Positions 26,345 to 36,293 of a DNA stretch of 64,000 bases are shown piece after piece (position 1 is the stretch's first letter; the number at the start of each line of letters is the position of its first letter). The position numbers were made by a program, and so were the translations under genes. The DNA lies in NCBI GenBank assembly GCA_964036045.1, contig OZ038384.1:61539355-61603354 (forward strand), given 5' to 3'. The notes under the pieces are model-generated. The model had not been told where the DNA came from. It made no database searches and saw only the letters and a program-made list of their open reading frames with translations. This DNA is from Eutreptiella sp. 'Long Island Sound 2002'. Its lineage: Eukaryota; Euglenozoa; Euglenophyceae; Eutreptiales; Eutreptiaceae.

Positions 26345-29300
26345 GCCCCCACCGAGGCCACCGTCAACCTCCTCGACCTCAACCACCCGGCCGTCACATA
26401 CTCCAAGGACGCCACAACCGCCCTCCAAGAGCTCCCGATGTCACAGGGGCCGGGGTGGGTCCCCCACCTCCTCACCTTCCAGGAACAAGGCCTACAGCGC
26501 GACGACCCCCCAGAAACCACCCCCATATATACCCCGGACCAGAAAGCGTACAAATGCTACTGGCACAAGGGGACCCCCCTATACGCCCAAACCGGCATCC
26601 ACGTCCACCTCGTCCACCACCTCAGCGTCCCAGGAAGGCTAGGTGTCTATGAGGTCGTCGGGGACGGATGGCAACTCAACGTCATCAACACCCACGTCCC
26701 CTTCGGCGAAGCCACGGAACCCTTCCTCCAAGCCCTGGCCGAGGCGTACCGCCAAAAGGCCATGCTCGCCCCCACAGTCATCATCGGCGACATGAACGCC
26801 GCCCCCACCCCAGCGGACCGAGGGGGAGAGGCCACACCCCAGGACCAAGCAGTCCGCGACACCAGCGAAATGCTGGGGCTCGTGGACCTAACAGCCAGCC
26901 TCGAAGGCCAACCATCCCACTTCCCCCACCAAACGGATGCCGCCCCATCCCGCATCGACGTATGCTATGGCGACCCCACCACCATCATCCGAGCGGAGGC
27001 CCGATATGGACCCCTCCCGCTGGGACCCACAGGCCATAGCCCCCTGCACATCCGCCTCACCATCCCCAACCTTCCCCCCAGCCCCCCAGAAGATGCGGAC
27101 CAGGGCCTACCACCCCCCCTGAAGATGCCCCCGCTGCATGACAAGCATGCCTGGTCCCAATATCACAGGGCCATAGACCGCGCCCGGCGCATCCAACCAG
27201 ACCCCACCGACCTACTCACAGCCATGCGCACGGCCGCCGTCGCCTGCGGCTTCCAGCAACACCCCCACACAGACGACGACCAACCACCCACGGCCCTGGG
27301 GGACATGCTCCATGACCTCTGGCATGCGAAGCAACAACTGGCGACCCTCCTCCACACCGACACCCCCCAAACCCGCCGCCAGATACACCACTGCAGGACA
27401 CAGATAGCCCAAATCAGGGCGGACCTGCAGCGGTGGCACATCCACAGGCAACAGCGCATCGCCCAGGAACACGAACGGTATGCGCAACATGAACTCCCCT
27501 ACAAGGCCATCCGCCACCTCAACGACGCCATGACCGATACCGGCCACCGCACCATCACCACGGTCCGGCAGGAGGACGGCTCCCTCACCAACAACCCAGC
27601 CACAGTGCTCCAAGCCACCCAAGACAGCTTCCTCCGGCAACACACCCCCACCCAAGACACACTGGACCCGGACACCCAGGCCAAAATTGACCGCCTCCCT
27701 CGGGTCTTCAACCACGCCCAGAGGAGGCACCTGGAAAAACGCCCCTTCACCATCCACGAAGTCCGGAAGGCCATCCACAGTCTCCGGCAACACAAAACCC
27801 CAGGCTACGACGGCCTCCCTGCAGAGGCATACTACCACCTCCCCGCCCACCTCCTCCGCGTCCTCGCCCACCGCCTCTGGGACATCGTCACGGGGCGGAC
27901 CCCCCTGCCACCAGACTGGGCAAACGTTGTCCGCCCCCTCTACAAAAAAGGGGACTGGGCAAACCCGGACAACTGGCGCCCCATAGTCTGTGCGGTCACG
28001 GAGGTCAAAATCGTCTGGACCCTCCTCCTGCGCCGCATCCGCCCCCACCTGGACCCCCACATACCAGCGAGCCTCTGGGGGGCCATCCCAGGCCGCTCCC
28101 CACACGAGGCCATCTTCCTCCAGGACACCATCGCGGACATGGACCCGGTGGACCTCATCATCGCCTCCCTCGACGTCAAGGGAGCCTTCCCGAACACCCC
28201 CTGGCTCCTTCTAGAAGCGGTGTGGAAACGCCTAGGCCTCCCCTTCTACAACTTCACCTCCGACTACATCCGCACCCGCAAATACACGGTCCGCACAGGA
28301 GCAGGCCTCACCCCCTTCCTGGAGCCAGGCAGCGGGGTCCCCCAAGGGGGAGCAGAGGGCCCCTTCCTGTACCTTCTAGTGACGCTCCCCCTGGCCCTCG
28401 CAATCGAGCAGGATTACCCGGCCTACGCACCCTACTTCCTCCTCTCCCCCCTCGTCGGCTTCGCGGACGACACCAACCTCACCGTCGCGCACACCCCACA
28501 CGACCCCCATGCCCCGGACCCCGGACCAACGGTCACCCAACAGGCCAACGACTTACTGGACGTGACCGTCTCCTACCTCTCCCACAACAACCTCATCGTC
28601 CACCCCACAAAGTCAGTGGCCATGATCAAGGGGTCTGCCACACCTCCCACCCTAGGGCCACAAGGGCCCCCCATGCAAGTCGTGACGACCACCACCCACC
28701 TGGGGGTAGTCCAGGCCGCCAACCCTGAGGACGCCACCCTCCCTCCCAAGTTGCAGGCACACCTCGCCCATCTCCCCAGATATGCGTCCCCGACCACCAA
28801 GGCCCTCTCCCTGTCCCACCAGAGCCTGGCGTACTACCTCACCGGGGTCTTGAACGCCTCCATAGGCTTCCAAGCACTCCACCTAACACACCCCACCACC
28901 GCCCTCCAGCCGGCCACACGCGCCGTGACCAAGGCATGGGCAGCACACGGGGGCTGGCCCACCTCCATACCCACCCGCGCCATCCGAGCGGCATGGCCCC
29001 ACTATGGAGACGCCATAGGGGACGAGGTGAAAGCAGCCTATACCAGACACACCGCCCTCCTCCTTCACCACATGACCCACAACCACTCACCGGAGGTCCG
29101 CGAGGTCACCGCCATCCGCCTCCAAGCCGCACAACGGGCCCGCAACACATGCCCGCGCTGGGTACTCCACCAGACGGGCATGCCCACCAACATGAACACG
29201 CGCCTGTGGAACCACCTGCAAATTCTCCTCCCATCCCCACACCACGCCATACTCACCAACCACACGTGCCCAGAGAAAGGGCCACTAGCGGTCCTCTGCG

Positions 29301-31651
29301 GGGACCTCCACCACCACCCCAAGGGCACCATCCACACCATAGACCTTGTCGGGGCCTCCATCACCGTAGTATACGTCACCCTCCCCCAAATGCGAGTCCT
29401 ACACCACAGCGGGGCACACCACACCCCCTTTCTACAGCTTCCCGAATGGCCACAATACCGCCTCTTCCACCAGTACCTCACGCAGACGGCACGAGCAGCG
29501 GGACACACTCTACCGGGCAGCAAAGACATGCGCACAGCCTACCGAGAATTCACAAAGCAACACCCGCGACCCATCCCAGCGACACCGCCCTACGCACCCA
29601 CCGGATCGAAATACGAACCCGTCCCCCCAGTAACGGGCCCAGTCCCACCACTAACCCTGCTACTGGCCCCGAATGAAGCCAAACCCACGCAGACCACCGT
29701 CATCCACTACGGGGCAAAATGGCGCATACCGAAACACCACATGACCGCCCGAGACCTACCAAAGGTCCCCCAAGATTCCCAGAGCATGCCACGCACATGT
29801 TGGGCCTGTGACCCCGAGGCACCAACCACACCATGGCCCGTACTACACCTCATAGCACGCTACCACACCCACCCCACAACCCACCTACCACCACAGGCCT
29901 ACGCATGGATAGCCCCATGGTTCCACCGCACCGACACTAACCCCACGGTAGCATGGAACCCCGACCACGCGCCCAAATGGCTCTTCACCACTACACCCAC
30001 ATGCCCCCGCCCCGACCCGGCAGGGGTCGCCATCCGTTACAGCATGTACGAGCCAGGCAGAACGGGCAAGCACGAGCACCCCTACTATCCACTCCACCAC
30101 TCCTGCCACACACCGGAGCACCGAACACAAACCCTCACATGCCACGACCTAAACCCCGACACAGCCTACATCCTCCACTACATCTACTCCTACCTCACAC
30201 AAGGACAGCCGGAGCAGGGACCCATAGCCCTGTCCCCCAAAGCGAAGGACATCATCTCCAAAGGAATAGGGGTGTACGCCACCCCCATCCTGCAGCCCAC
30301 AACCCCAGTAGCCCACCTCGCCACGGGCCTTGCCATATACGCCTACCTGCCCATGAACCCATGCCGCCTCCCACAACCATCACCGGCGGACCGGCTCTTC
30401 TTCACCGACGCCTCAGGCGAATCCGCCCTCACGCCCATCACCGGGGGGGCCACCCTGCAGCTAACCCACACCGGGGGACACTACCACATGGACCACCACA
30501 CGGGCCACACCACCTATGGGGCCTCTTCCCACGGGGAGCTAGGGGCCATGGCCGACGCCATCACCGAGGTCGCGGCCCACCTACCCGCCCACTCCCCGCA
30601 CATCGTCCGGGTCTGGTTCGTGGTAGACGCCACTGTCGACACGCACCTGCTCCTCCGCATAGCAAGGCAACCACTTCACAAAGCAACCGCGACGAGCCTC
30701 GGCACCCAGGCACTGCTACTCTGGAAAGCCCTACGCAGCCTTCCCCCCTACGTCAAACTCCACATCGTGAAACAAGAGTCCCACAGGCACCAATACGGAA
30801 ATGGTAAGGTCGACAACCAGGCAGTACACCAGCGCACAACACAACTACCAGCCCTCCAGATCCCTGACCTCGGCCGCAACCACACACACCTCCAACACGT
30901 GCCCCCTGTACCCGAGCCCCATCAGACCCCGGACTGGGTACCAGAGGACGCCCCCTATTCCTCCCACGACAGAGCGTACCACTACCCCAACCCCGTCCAA
31001 CATCTCGCCCGCGTGCCCGGCGACGCAGACAGCCGGGCGCACATCCAGGAGCTCCAGGACAGACTGCAAGTCCCCCTCTACCACTCAGCGCTCTGCCCAG
31101 CAAACGTCCCAGCCCACCTCCAGAAACGACGCATCCAGCTCCTCAGGGAGCAACTGCCATTCCTCACCAGGGTCGCCAGATGGCTCGCCCGCAAGCACAT
31201 CCACGTCCCCGACGAACACACCCGTTGCCCATGCGACCACACCACCCCGGAGGACTGGGAACACTTCAAGAAATGCCCCCTCCATACAGACAGGGACACC
31301 CTAGTGGGCTGGTCCCCGGCGGAAACCCTGCGACAACACGAAGGATGTCCAACCCACAGCCACGCACACCAGGCCACCGAACACCTCTTCCGGGACCCCC
31401 TGATCAAAGAAGCCACCATGAGAGGGGCAGTGACACAGGCCCTGCACCGACACCTCACCAAACACACGGAAAGCCCCATGGAGGCAGCAGCACACCTCCA
31501 GCTAGAAGCGGTCCGCAGAGCAGCGGCCCAAATGGTACACCGCAAACACCTCCTGCTAACACACGCGGAACAACTCACCGACCCCACCGCCAGGGAACAC
31601 ATGCAGCGTCTCATCCATTACCATGCCGTGCATGACCCAGACGTCCACTAA
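26303..31651 (+). CDS. Family A ORF2: APE endonuclease, reverse transcriptase, RNase H
   Basis: 1737 aa from the first ATG (26438); similarity to B begins upstream (VNLLDLNHPAVTY, about 26361). Counted from the ATG: GDMNAAP 117-123, SRID 171-174, GHSPL 199-203, RT LDVKGAF, GVPQGG, FADD 675-678, RNase H FTDAS beginning 1322, HGEL, VVDATVD, NGKVDNQ, and a knuckle CPC-D-H...H-F-K-K-C from 1597. The spacing is the same as in family B to the residue as far as the RNase H start, although the proteins are clearly diverged. That is strong evidence of selection on an intact enzyme. TCWACD followed by HLIARYH repeats the extra Cys/His site between RT and RNase H. The frame is uninterrupted, so this copy's enzyme could be active if expressed. 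Confidence 0.93.
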   Translation, partial: RGKGRGHKPPQPRPAPTEATVNLLDLNHPAVTYSKDATTALQELPMSQGPGWVPHLLTFQEQGLQRDDPPETTPIYTPDQKAYKCYWHKGTPLYAQTGIHVHLVHHLSVPGRLGVYEVVGDGWQLNVINTHVPFGEATEPFLQALAEAYRQKAMLAPTVIIGDMNAAPTPADRGGEATPQDQAVRDTSEMLGLVDLTASLEGQPSHFPHQTDAAPSRIDVCYGDPTTIIRAEARYGPLPLGPTGHSPLHIRLTIPNLPPSPPEDADQGLPPPLKMPPLHDKHAWSQYHRAIDRARRIQPDPTDLLTAMRTAAVACGFQQHPHTDDDQPPTALGDMLHDLWHAKQQLATLLHTDTPQTRRQIHHCRTQIAQIRADLQRWHIHRQQRIAQEHERYAQHELPYKAIRHLNDAMTDTGHRTITTVRQEDGSLTNNPATVLQATQDSFLRQHTPTQDTLDPDTQAKIDRLPRVFNHAQRRHLEKRPFTIHEVRKAIHSLRQHKTPGYDGLPAEAYYHLPAHLLRVLAHRLWDIVTGRTPLPPDWANVVRPLYKKGDWANPDNWRPIVCAVTEVKIVWTLLLRRIRPHLDPHIPASLWGAIPGRSPHEAIFLQDTIADMDPVDLIIASLDVKGAFPNTPWLLLEAVWKRLGLPFYNFTSDYIRTRKYTVRTGAGLTPFLEPGSGVPQGGAEGPFLYLLVTLPLALAIEQDYPAYAPYFLLSPLVGFADDTNLTVAHTPHDPHAPDPGPTVTQQANDLLDVTVSYLSHNNLIVHPTKSVAMIKGSATPPTLGPQGPPMQVVTTTTHLGVVQAANPEDATLPPKLQAHLAHLPRYASPTTKALSLSHQSLAYYLTGVLNASIGFQALHLTHPTTALQPATRAVTKAWAAHGGWPTSIPTRAIRAAWPHYGDAIGDEVKAAYTRHTALLLHHMTHNHSPEVREVTAIRLQAAQRARNTCPRWVLHQTGMPTNMNTRLWNHLQILLPSPHHAILTNHTCPEKGPLAVLCGDLHHHPKGTIHTIDLVGASITVVYVTLPQMRVLHHSGAHHTPFLQLPEWPQYRLFHQYLTQTARAAGHTLPGSKDMRTAYREFTKQHPRPIPATPPYAPTGSKYEPVPPVTGPVPPLTLLLAPNEAKPTQTTVIHYGAKWRIPKHHMTARDLPKVPQDSQSMPRTCWACDPEAPTTPWPVLHLIARYHTHPTTHLPPQAYAWIAPWFHRTDTNPTVAWNPDHAPKWLFTTTPTCPRPDPAGVAIRYSMYEPGRTGKHEHPYYPLHHSCHTPEHRTQTLTCHDLNPDTAYILHYIYSYLTQGQPEQGPIALSPKAKDIISKGIGVYATPILQPTTPVAHLATGLAIYAYLPMNPCRLPQPSPADRLFFTDASGESALTPITGGATLQLTHTGGHYHMDHHTGHTTYGASSHGELGAMADAITEVAAHLPAHSPHIVRVWFVVDATVDTHLLLRIARQPLHKATATSLGTQALLLWKALRSLPPYVKLHIVKQESHRHQYGNGKVDNQAVHQRTTQLPALQIPDLGRNHTHLQHVPPVPEPHQTPDWVPEDAPYSSHDRAYHYPNPVQHLARVPGDADSRAHIQELQDRLQVPLYHSALCPANVPAHLQKRRIQLLREQLPFLTRVARWLARKHIHVPDEHTRCPCDHTTPEDWEHFKKCPLHTDRDTLVGWSPAETLRQHEGCPTHSHAHQATEHLFRDPLIKEATMRGAVTQALHRHLTKHTESPMEAAAHLQLEAVRRAAAQMVHRKHLLLTHAEQLTDPTAREHMQRLIHYHAVHDPDVH

Positions 31652-33135
31652 CCCGCTCCGCGCCCCGCACGCGCCCCCCGTGTCCATCCACAGGTCTCCA
31701 AGGCACCACCACAGCGCCCCGAGACCCGTCTCGCACCCAAGAAGCCACCCGGTACCGCCCAGTCCGGCCGAGCCCAGCCAGGGCCAACCATCCATCGACG
31801 TAGACACGCAAGACCCCGGCAGCCAATCCAGCCCACCCCCCCCGCACTCGGGGCACCCCCCCCTCACACCGGCCACCATCCGCGACCCCGACCTCCTCCG
31901 AGCGACCCTCCAAGACAGGGCCCCGACCACCCCCCTGGGCTGGTACCGCCTACAAGAGGACTGGACCAAGCTCACCGTCAAAGCCCTCCGGGACCTGACC
32001 ACCCCAGGCAGCGGCCTCCACGAGACCATAGTAGACCTCGTGCTCTGGCGAGCCCGCAAACAACCCCGGGGCCAGCCCATCTGGATCCCCCCCATCGAGT
32101 GGGGCCAGGCCCTGACGCACGGCACCGGCAGCAATGTCACGCGTCGAGGGACCGTACGCCTACGGCGGGCCCAAGCGGAGACGGACCACCCAGCGGACCC
32201 GAACCACCCGGAGCAGTGGGAACAGGCCACCGCGCCCAACCGCGACACCGCCCTCCGCGCCGCCGGCCTCCGCACCCCGGACGACGACCTCCCCCCCCCA
32301 CCTACAGACAGTGACCACCCCCCGCCGGAGGTCTGGGTTACAGTCCTCGAGCGCGGCCACTACTACGTGATAGCCGCTACGGCTACGTCCCCCGGCCCGC
32401 AATGGATCATCCAGGGGACAGACACCATGTTCGCCCCGGAGACCGCCCCACCAGGGGCAGTGGGGGACCCCACCACCCAGCACAGGATCCTCAGGGGTGT
32501 CCTCCAGCCAGGGGACACGCCCCAAGCCCGCGCCCTCGCCCAAATCACCTCATGGAAGGCGGGCTACCACCTGGGATTGGCCATGCTCTGCCTAACCCAC
32601 TGGATCCAGCGCCACTGGCCACCCACGGGGACCGTGCCCTGGGTTTGGGCCATCCCCACCGCCCACACACAAGTCGAGGCAGGCCCGGACACACGACCAA
32701 ACCCCCCCCCCCAGACCGCAGCAGTCCCTCACCTGCGGGTACGGCGCCATCCACAGGGTCCTCAACCGCGCGGGTCTTAGCCCAAAGCTAGCATGCCCCC
32801 TTCCCACCACTGACCAAGAAGTCCACCAGATACGAAAGCTCGTCTGCGAAATCCTTGCCGCGGCAGCAGAAGACGGCAAGCTTCTCCTCCAAACCGCCCG
32901 GCCTACAACTGCCCACACAAGCGCGCGGCAAGCAGACACATACACCGGCACAGCACACCCCCCCGCACAATCCCCGCCCATGCCCCCCCCCTCTCGCTGC
33001 TCAACCGGAGACCCACACACGCCCACCATCGCGCGCACCCCCGGGCCCCGCGACACGGGCCTCCCCCACCCGCCCGAACACCAGCACACGCCCGCCATAC
33101 ACCCACCCGCCGGCCACCCTTCACCGCCCCCCTAA
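31623..33135 (+). pseudogene. Family A ORF3: conserved accessory protein, frameshifted at a C run
   Basis: The ATG at 31623 overlaps the last 29 bases of ORF2 in another frame, a layout that allows coupled reinitiation. Open for 385 codons to TAG 32778-32780. Homology to B ORF4 runs through SIDVDTQD, PIWIPPIEWG (about 32077-32106), QWIIQGTDTMF, GYHLGLAMLCL and WVWAI, then continues in the next frame after an 11-base C run at 32702-32712 (LTCGYGAIHRVLNRAG). That continuation reaches TAA 33133-33135. The C-run indel could be a mutation, an assembly error or slippage. It lacks the zinc-finger and His-rich portion that precedes this domain in family B. No known family. Confidence 0.6.
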
Positions 33136-35745
33136 CTCGACAACCCACACACACCCGCCAAGGGGAGCCCCGCGCCCCGCGGCACGCCCACCCCACCCAG
33201 TGGCCCGCCCACGCCCCCCACACACACCCCAGAGGACCCAGGCCCACCCCCCCCGGCCCCTGAATGCAGCCCACGCGAACTGTTCCCCCCCGCGGACACC
33301 AACCCACACGACCTCGCACATTGCAGGAACCGGGCCCAGCCGAGCCCAGAAAGAGAAAGCCGCAGCCCCGCGCCTCCCTCCCCCGCCGCTGCCGACCAGA
33401 TCGGCCCGCTGGGCCGCCAGGTCACGACCGGGCCCCCCCAGCCGCCCGCCCCCAACCTACAACCCGGGGACATGCCCTCCATCCTCCCCGCCGTGGCCGC
33501 AGCAGAAGCCGCCGCCCGCAAGCCCGCCCGCATCACAGCCCAACCCGCGTCCACCACCTCCTCCTCGTCCTCAGCCTCGTCCACCTCCTCCACCTCATCC
33601 TCCGACCCCCCCCTCCCCGTCAAACTCATCCTCAAGGCCACGGCGAAAGCCAAAGCCGCAGCCGCACGCACCGACCCCCCAACCCCCACACAGGCGACTC
33701 AGGCACCCCGGCAACCCACCGGGACGACCCCCGACCCGACATCGGCGCCCTCACACCTCCGGACAGAGGTACTCCTCAACCTGGAACCGGACCCCAACCC
33801 CAAACCCGACCCCAAACCCAAACCGGACCCCAACCCCAAACCCGACGCCAAACCCAAGCCGGCGCCCACGCGAGCACACACAACACCGCATACGCAACGA
33901 CACAAAACCACCCGATACCACCCCCGCCCGGGCCCTCGCCCAAGCCAAGACCCCCCACCCACCGCAACCCGCGCCCCCCTCCCGCCGGCACCCACCACCA
34001 CCGCGGAGACGGCCACCCAGCACGACCCCGTCCAGGCCCTCGTCCACATCCCCGTCACCAAGCGCACCGTCATCCATCCCCCACAAACCACCACCACCGC
34101 CGACCAAACCGACCCAGGGACGTGGGACCCCTCAACCATCGTCACCGTCAAATCCGGCCCCCAACCCTTCCCCCATGCCCACCACATAGTGCAGCCCCGG
34201 GGACTGCCCACGATGCCCAACCCCCCACCCCCAAAAGGGGGACCGGAAAACCCACAAGGACTCCATGGGCCATACCCGCAACACCAACCCCACCACTACC
34301 CACACCACCACCACCAGCGGCCCCACCACCACCACTACCAACACCACCCCCACCACTACCACTGCCAACCGCCCTACCCCACCGGGCCACAACCCCCCGT
34401 ACACGAACAGAACCAGCGGACGGGATGGCAGCCACCGAGCGCCCCACCCGCATACCCCACCTACCGCCAGGAGCCACCCCCCCCGTACCAGCCACGGCCC
34501 CCGTACCAGCCGTACCCCCGCGGCCACCATCCGATGGCCGAAGGGGCCCCATGGACGACGGGGGACCTCCCCCCCCAGGCGGCACCGCGTGAGGCCCCGT
34601 ACCCCCCCGGCGACCATCCGATGGTTGAAGGGGCCCCATGGACGACGGGGGACCTTCCCCCCCAAGCGGCACCGCGCGAGGCCCCCCAGGGGCCGCCGAC
34701 GCTTCCGGACTGGCCCGACTCGAGCGACGGGGGCCGGTCCCGCAAACGGCGGCGCTCCCGCCCCCCCCCCGCACGGCACACTCGCCCACGGCGCCCACAC
34801 TCCCACCACGCCTCAACCACCCACTCGCGCCGCTCACGCTCCCCCAGGTACCACCACGACCCCCAGGGACCCCGCTCCTGTCGCTCCCGCTCCCCCGGGC
34901 ACCACCACGAGCGCCACCGCCGCCCCATGTCCCCCTCCCCCTCCCCCCACCGGCCACCCAGCCCCCGCCACCACCACTCCCGCTCCCCCCGACGCGGCCA
35001 GGCACGCCACTCCCGCCCCACGTCCACCTCCCCCTCCCCCCACACGCCCCGCCGGGCTCCCCGCTCCCCCCGCCACCCGTACCCATCCACCACCCCCAGT
35101 CCCCGCCACCACCACTCCCGCTCCCCCGGACGCCACCGAGCGCGCCACCGCCGCCCCATGTCCACCTCCCCCTCCCGCTCCCCCCTCCGCCCGTACCCGT
35201 CCTCCACCCCCAGCCCCCGCCGCCGCCGCTCCCGCTCCCCCAGGCACCGCCACCCCCGCCACCACCGCAGGTCCACGTCTTCCCCCCGCCGCTCCAGGAC
35301 CCCGGGCACGGACCCCTCCCCCCCCCGGGCCCCCGCCTACCTCGCCTGGTGGTCTCCCCCCGCTCTGCAGGAGCTCCGCCGCTGGGTGAAATGGGCCGGA
35401 GGAGCGGGAAGGCACGAAGGGGTGCACATGGTGCATACCTTCGAGGAGGTGCGCACCCGCACCCCCGCAAACCCCAACGAGGCCGCCCCGGAGGCCATCA
35501 TGCCGCAAGCGGCATGGGAGGCCCTCCTCCGCGATGCGGTCCAGGCCCTCCGCCCCCCCTACACCCCCCAAGCCCTCCGCCAGTGGCTCCAGGCCACCCA
35601 CCCCCAAGCCTGGGCCACCGGCGCCCCCTCCCCACCCCGCCCCTCCCGCCACCACCACACCAGGAAGGGGCAGGACAAGGGCAAGGGAAGGGCAAGGGGC
35701 ACCAAGGACGGCACAGGCAAGAGGGCACGGAAGGGCCCCAAGTGA
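33136..35745 (+). CDS. Family A ORF4: RS-rich protein with PQAAWEA C-terminus
   Basis: 870 codons in the frame that continues the shifted ORF3 tail after a single TAA; the first ATG is at 33472. Order: Pro-rich start; Ala/Ser segment (PAVAAAEAAARKPAR, SSSSSASSTSS); KPDPKPKPDPNPKP tract; His-rich stretch (about 34268-34375); two 29-residue tandem units HHPMAEGAPWTTG... with an 87-bp period (about 34524-34690); an RS-rich domain of about 195 residues (34727-35315) with many RSRSP, SPRRR and HHHSRSP repeats like SR splicing proteins; then ALQELRRWVKW and IMPQAAWEALLRDAV, shared with B ORF5; and a basic tail ending KRARKGPK. RS domains in host proteins bind RNA or other RS proteins; a like role here is inference. 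Confidence 0.65.
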   Translation, partial: LDNPHTPAKGSPAPRGTPTPPSGPPTPPTHTPEDPGPPPPAPECSPRELFPPADTNPHDLAHCRNRAQPSPERESRSPAPPSPAAADQIGPLGRQVTTGPPQPPAPNLQPGDMPSILPAVAAAEAAARKPARITAQPASTTSSSSSASSTSSTSSSDPPLPVKLILKATAKAKAAAARTDPPTPTQATQAPRQPTGTTPDPTSAPSHLRTEVLLNLEPDPNPKPDPKPKPDPNPKPDAKPKPAPTRAHTTPHTQRHKTTRYHPRPGPRPSQDPPPTATRAPLPPAPTTTAETATQHDPVQALVHIPVTKRTVIHPPQTTTTADQTDPGTWDPSTIVTVKSGPQPFPHAHHIVQPRGLPTMPNPPPPKGGPENPQGLHGPYPQHQPHHYPHHHHQRPHHHHYQHHPHHYHCQPPYPTGPQPPVHEQNQRTGWQPPSAPPAYPTYRQEPPPPYQPRPPYQPYPRGHHPMAEGAPWTTGDLPPQAAPREAPYPPGDHPMVEGAPWTTGDLPPQAAPREAPQGPPTLPDWPDSSDGGRSRKRRRSRPPPARHTRPRRPHSHHASTTHSRRSRSPRYHHDPQGPRSCRSRSPGHHHERHRRPMSPSPSPHRPPSPRHHHSRSPRRGQARHSRPTSTSPSPHTPRRAPRSPRHPYPSTTPSPRHHHSRSPGRHRARHRRPMSTSPSRSPLRPYPSSTPSPRRRRSRSPRHRHPRHHRRSTSSPRRSRTPGTDPSPPRAPAYLAWWSPPALQELRRWVKWAGGAGRHEGVHMVHTFEEVRTRTPANPNEAAPEAIMPQAAWEALLRDAVQALRPPYTPQALRQWLQATHPQAWATGAPSPPRPSRHHHTRKGQDKGKGRARGTKDGTGKRARKGPK
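34524..34697 (+). repeat. 87-bp tandem duplication inside A ORF4
   Basis: CATCCGATGG recurs 87 bp apart (about 34528 and 34615), with GGGGCCCCATGGACGACGGG in both units. The length is a multiple of three, so the 29-residue unit is duplicated in frame. Confidence 0.8.
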
Positions 35746-36293
35746 GGGCAGGCACACGCAGGGACAGGGCGCCGGAAGCGACACCACATGGGGGCAGGAC
35801 ACCACCCAAGAAACAGGAAGGAGCGGGAACGGGGACCAAGACACGGAGGAAAAGGGCACCACGGCAGGTACCACGACCCACACCCAGGAAGGGCACACCA
35901 CGACGGGGAGACCAGCGCCGCCCCAGCCCCACCAAACACCCCAACACACACCACCGAAGCAAACATCGGACGCCATACGGATCACACCAGCGCACGCGCA
36001 CCGGCCACCGGAAACCACACGGAGAACGGAGGGCACACCTACACGGGGAGAACGGGCCACACCCACAGAGGAAGCCGCACGCAACGCCGCCGCACGGCGC
36101 ACCACCACGCCCTCACCGCCAGGCGACGACCCCGACCACCACAAAGGCCACCTCACAGGCACCGGAAGAGGACGAAAGCACGGCCGCGGCACCCACGACT
36201 ACGGACCGAAACCCCCAGAGGACACGGGACCAAGGCACAGGCCCCCAGGGAGGGCAACCCCACGGACCCTCACGCGACCACACCATGGGCTAG
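35746..36293 (+). other. Family A 3' region between ORF4 and the captured gene fragment
   Basis: A/C/G-rich sequence open in more than one frame, encoding hydrophilic low-complexity peptide. No homologue was seen in family B. It ends CACCATGGGCTAG directly before the phosphofructokinase similarity, so a splice-acceptor-like CTAG lies at the junction. Confidence 0.35.

Noticed and set aside
34148-35470. Gly-rich minus-strand ORF of 440 codons and the alternative plus frame 34638-36293
   Set aside because: Both are register shifts of the RS-rich repeat in A ORF4; only the plus frame ending at 35745 carries the module conserved in family B.
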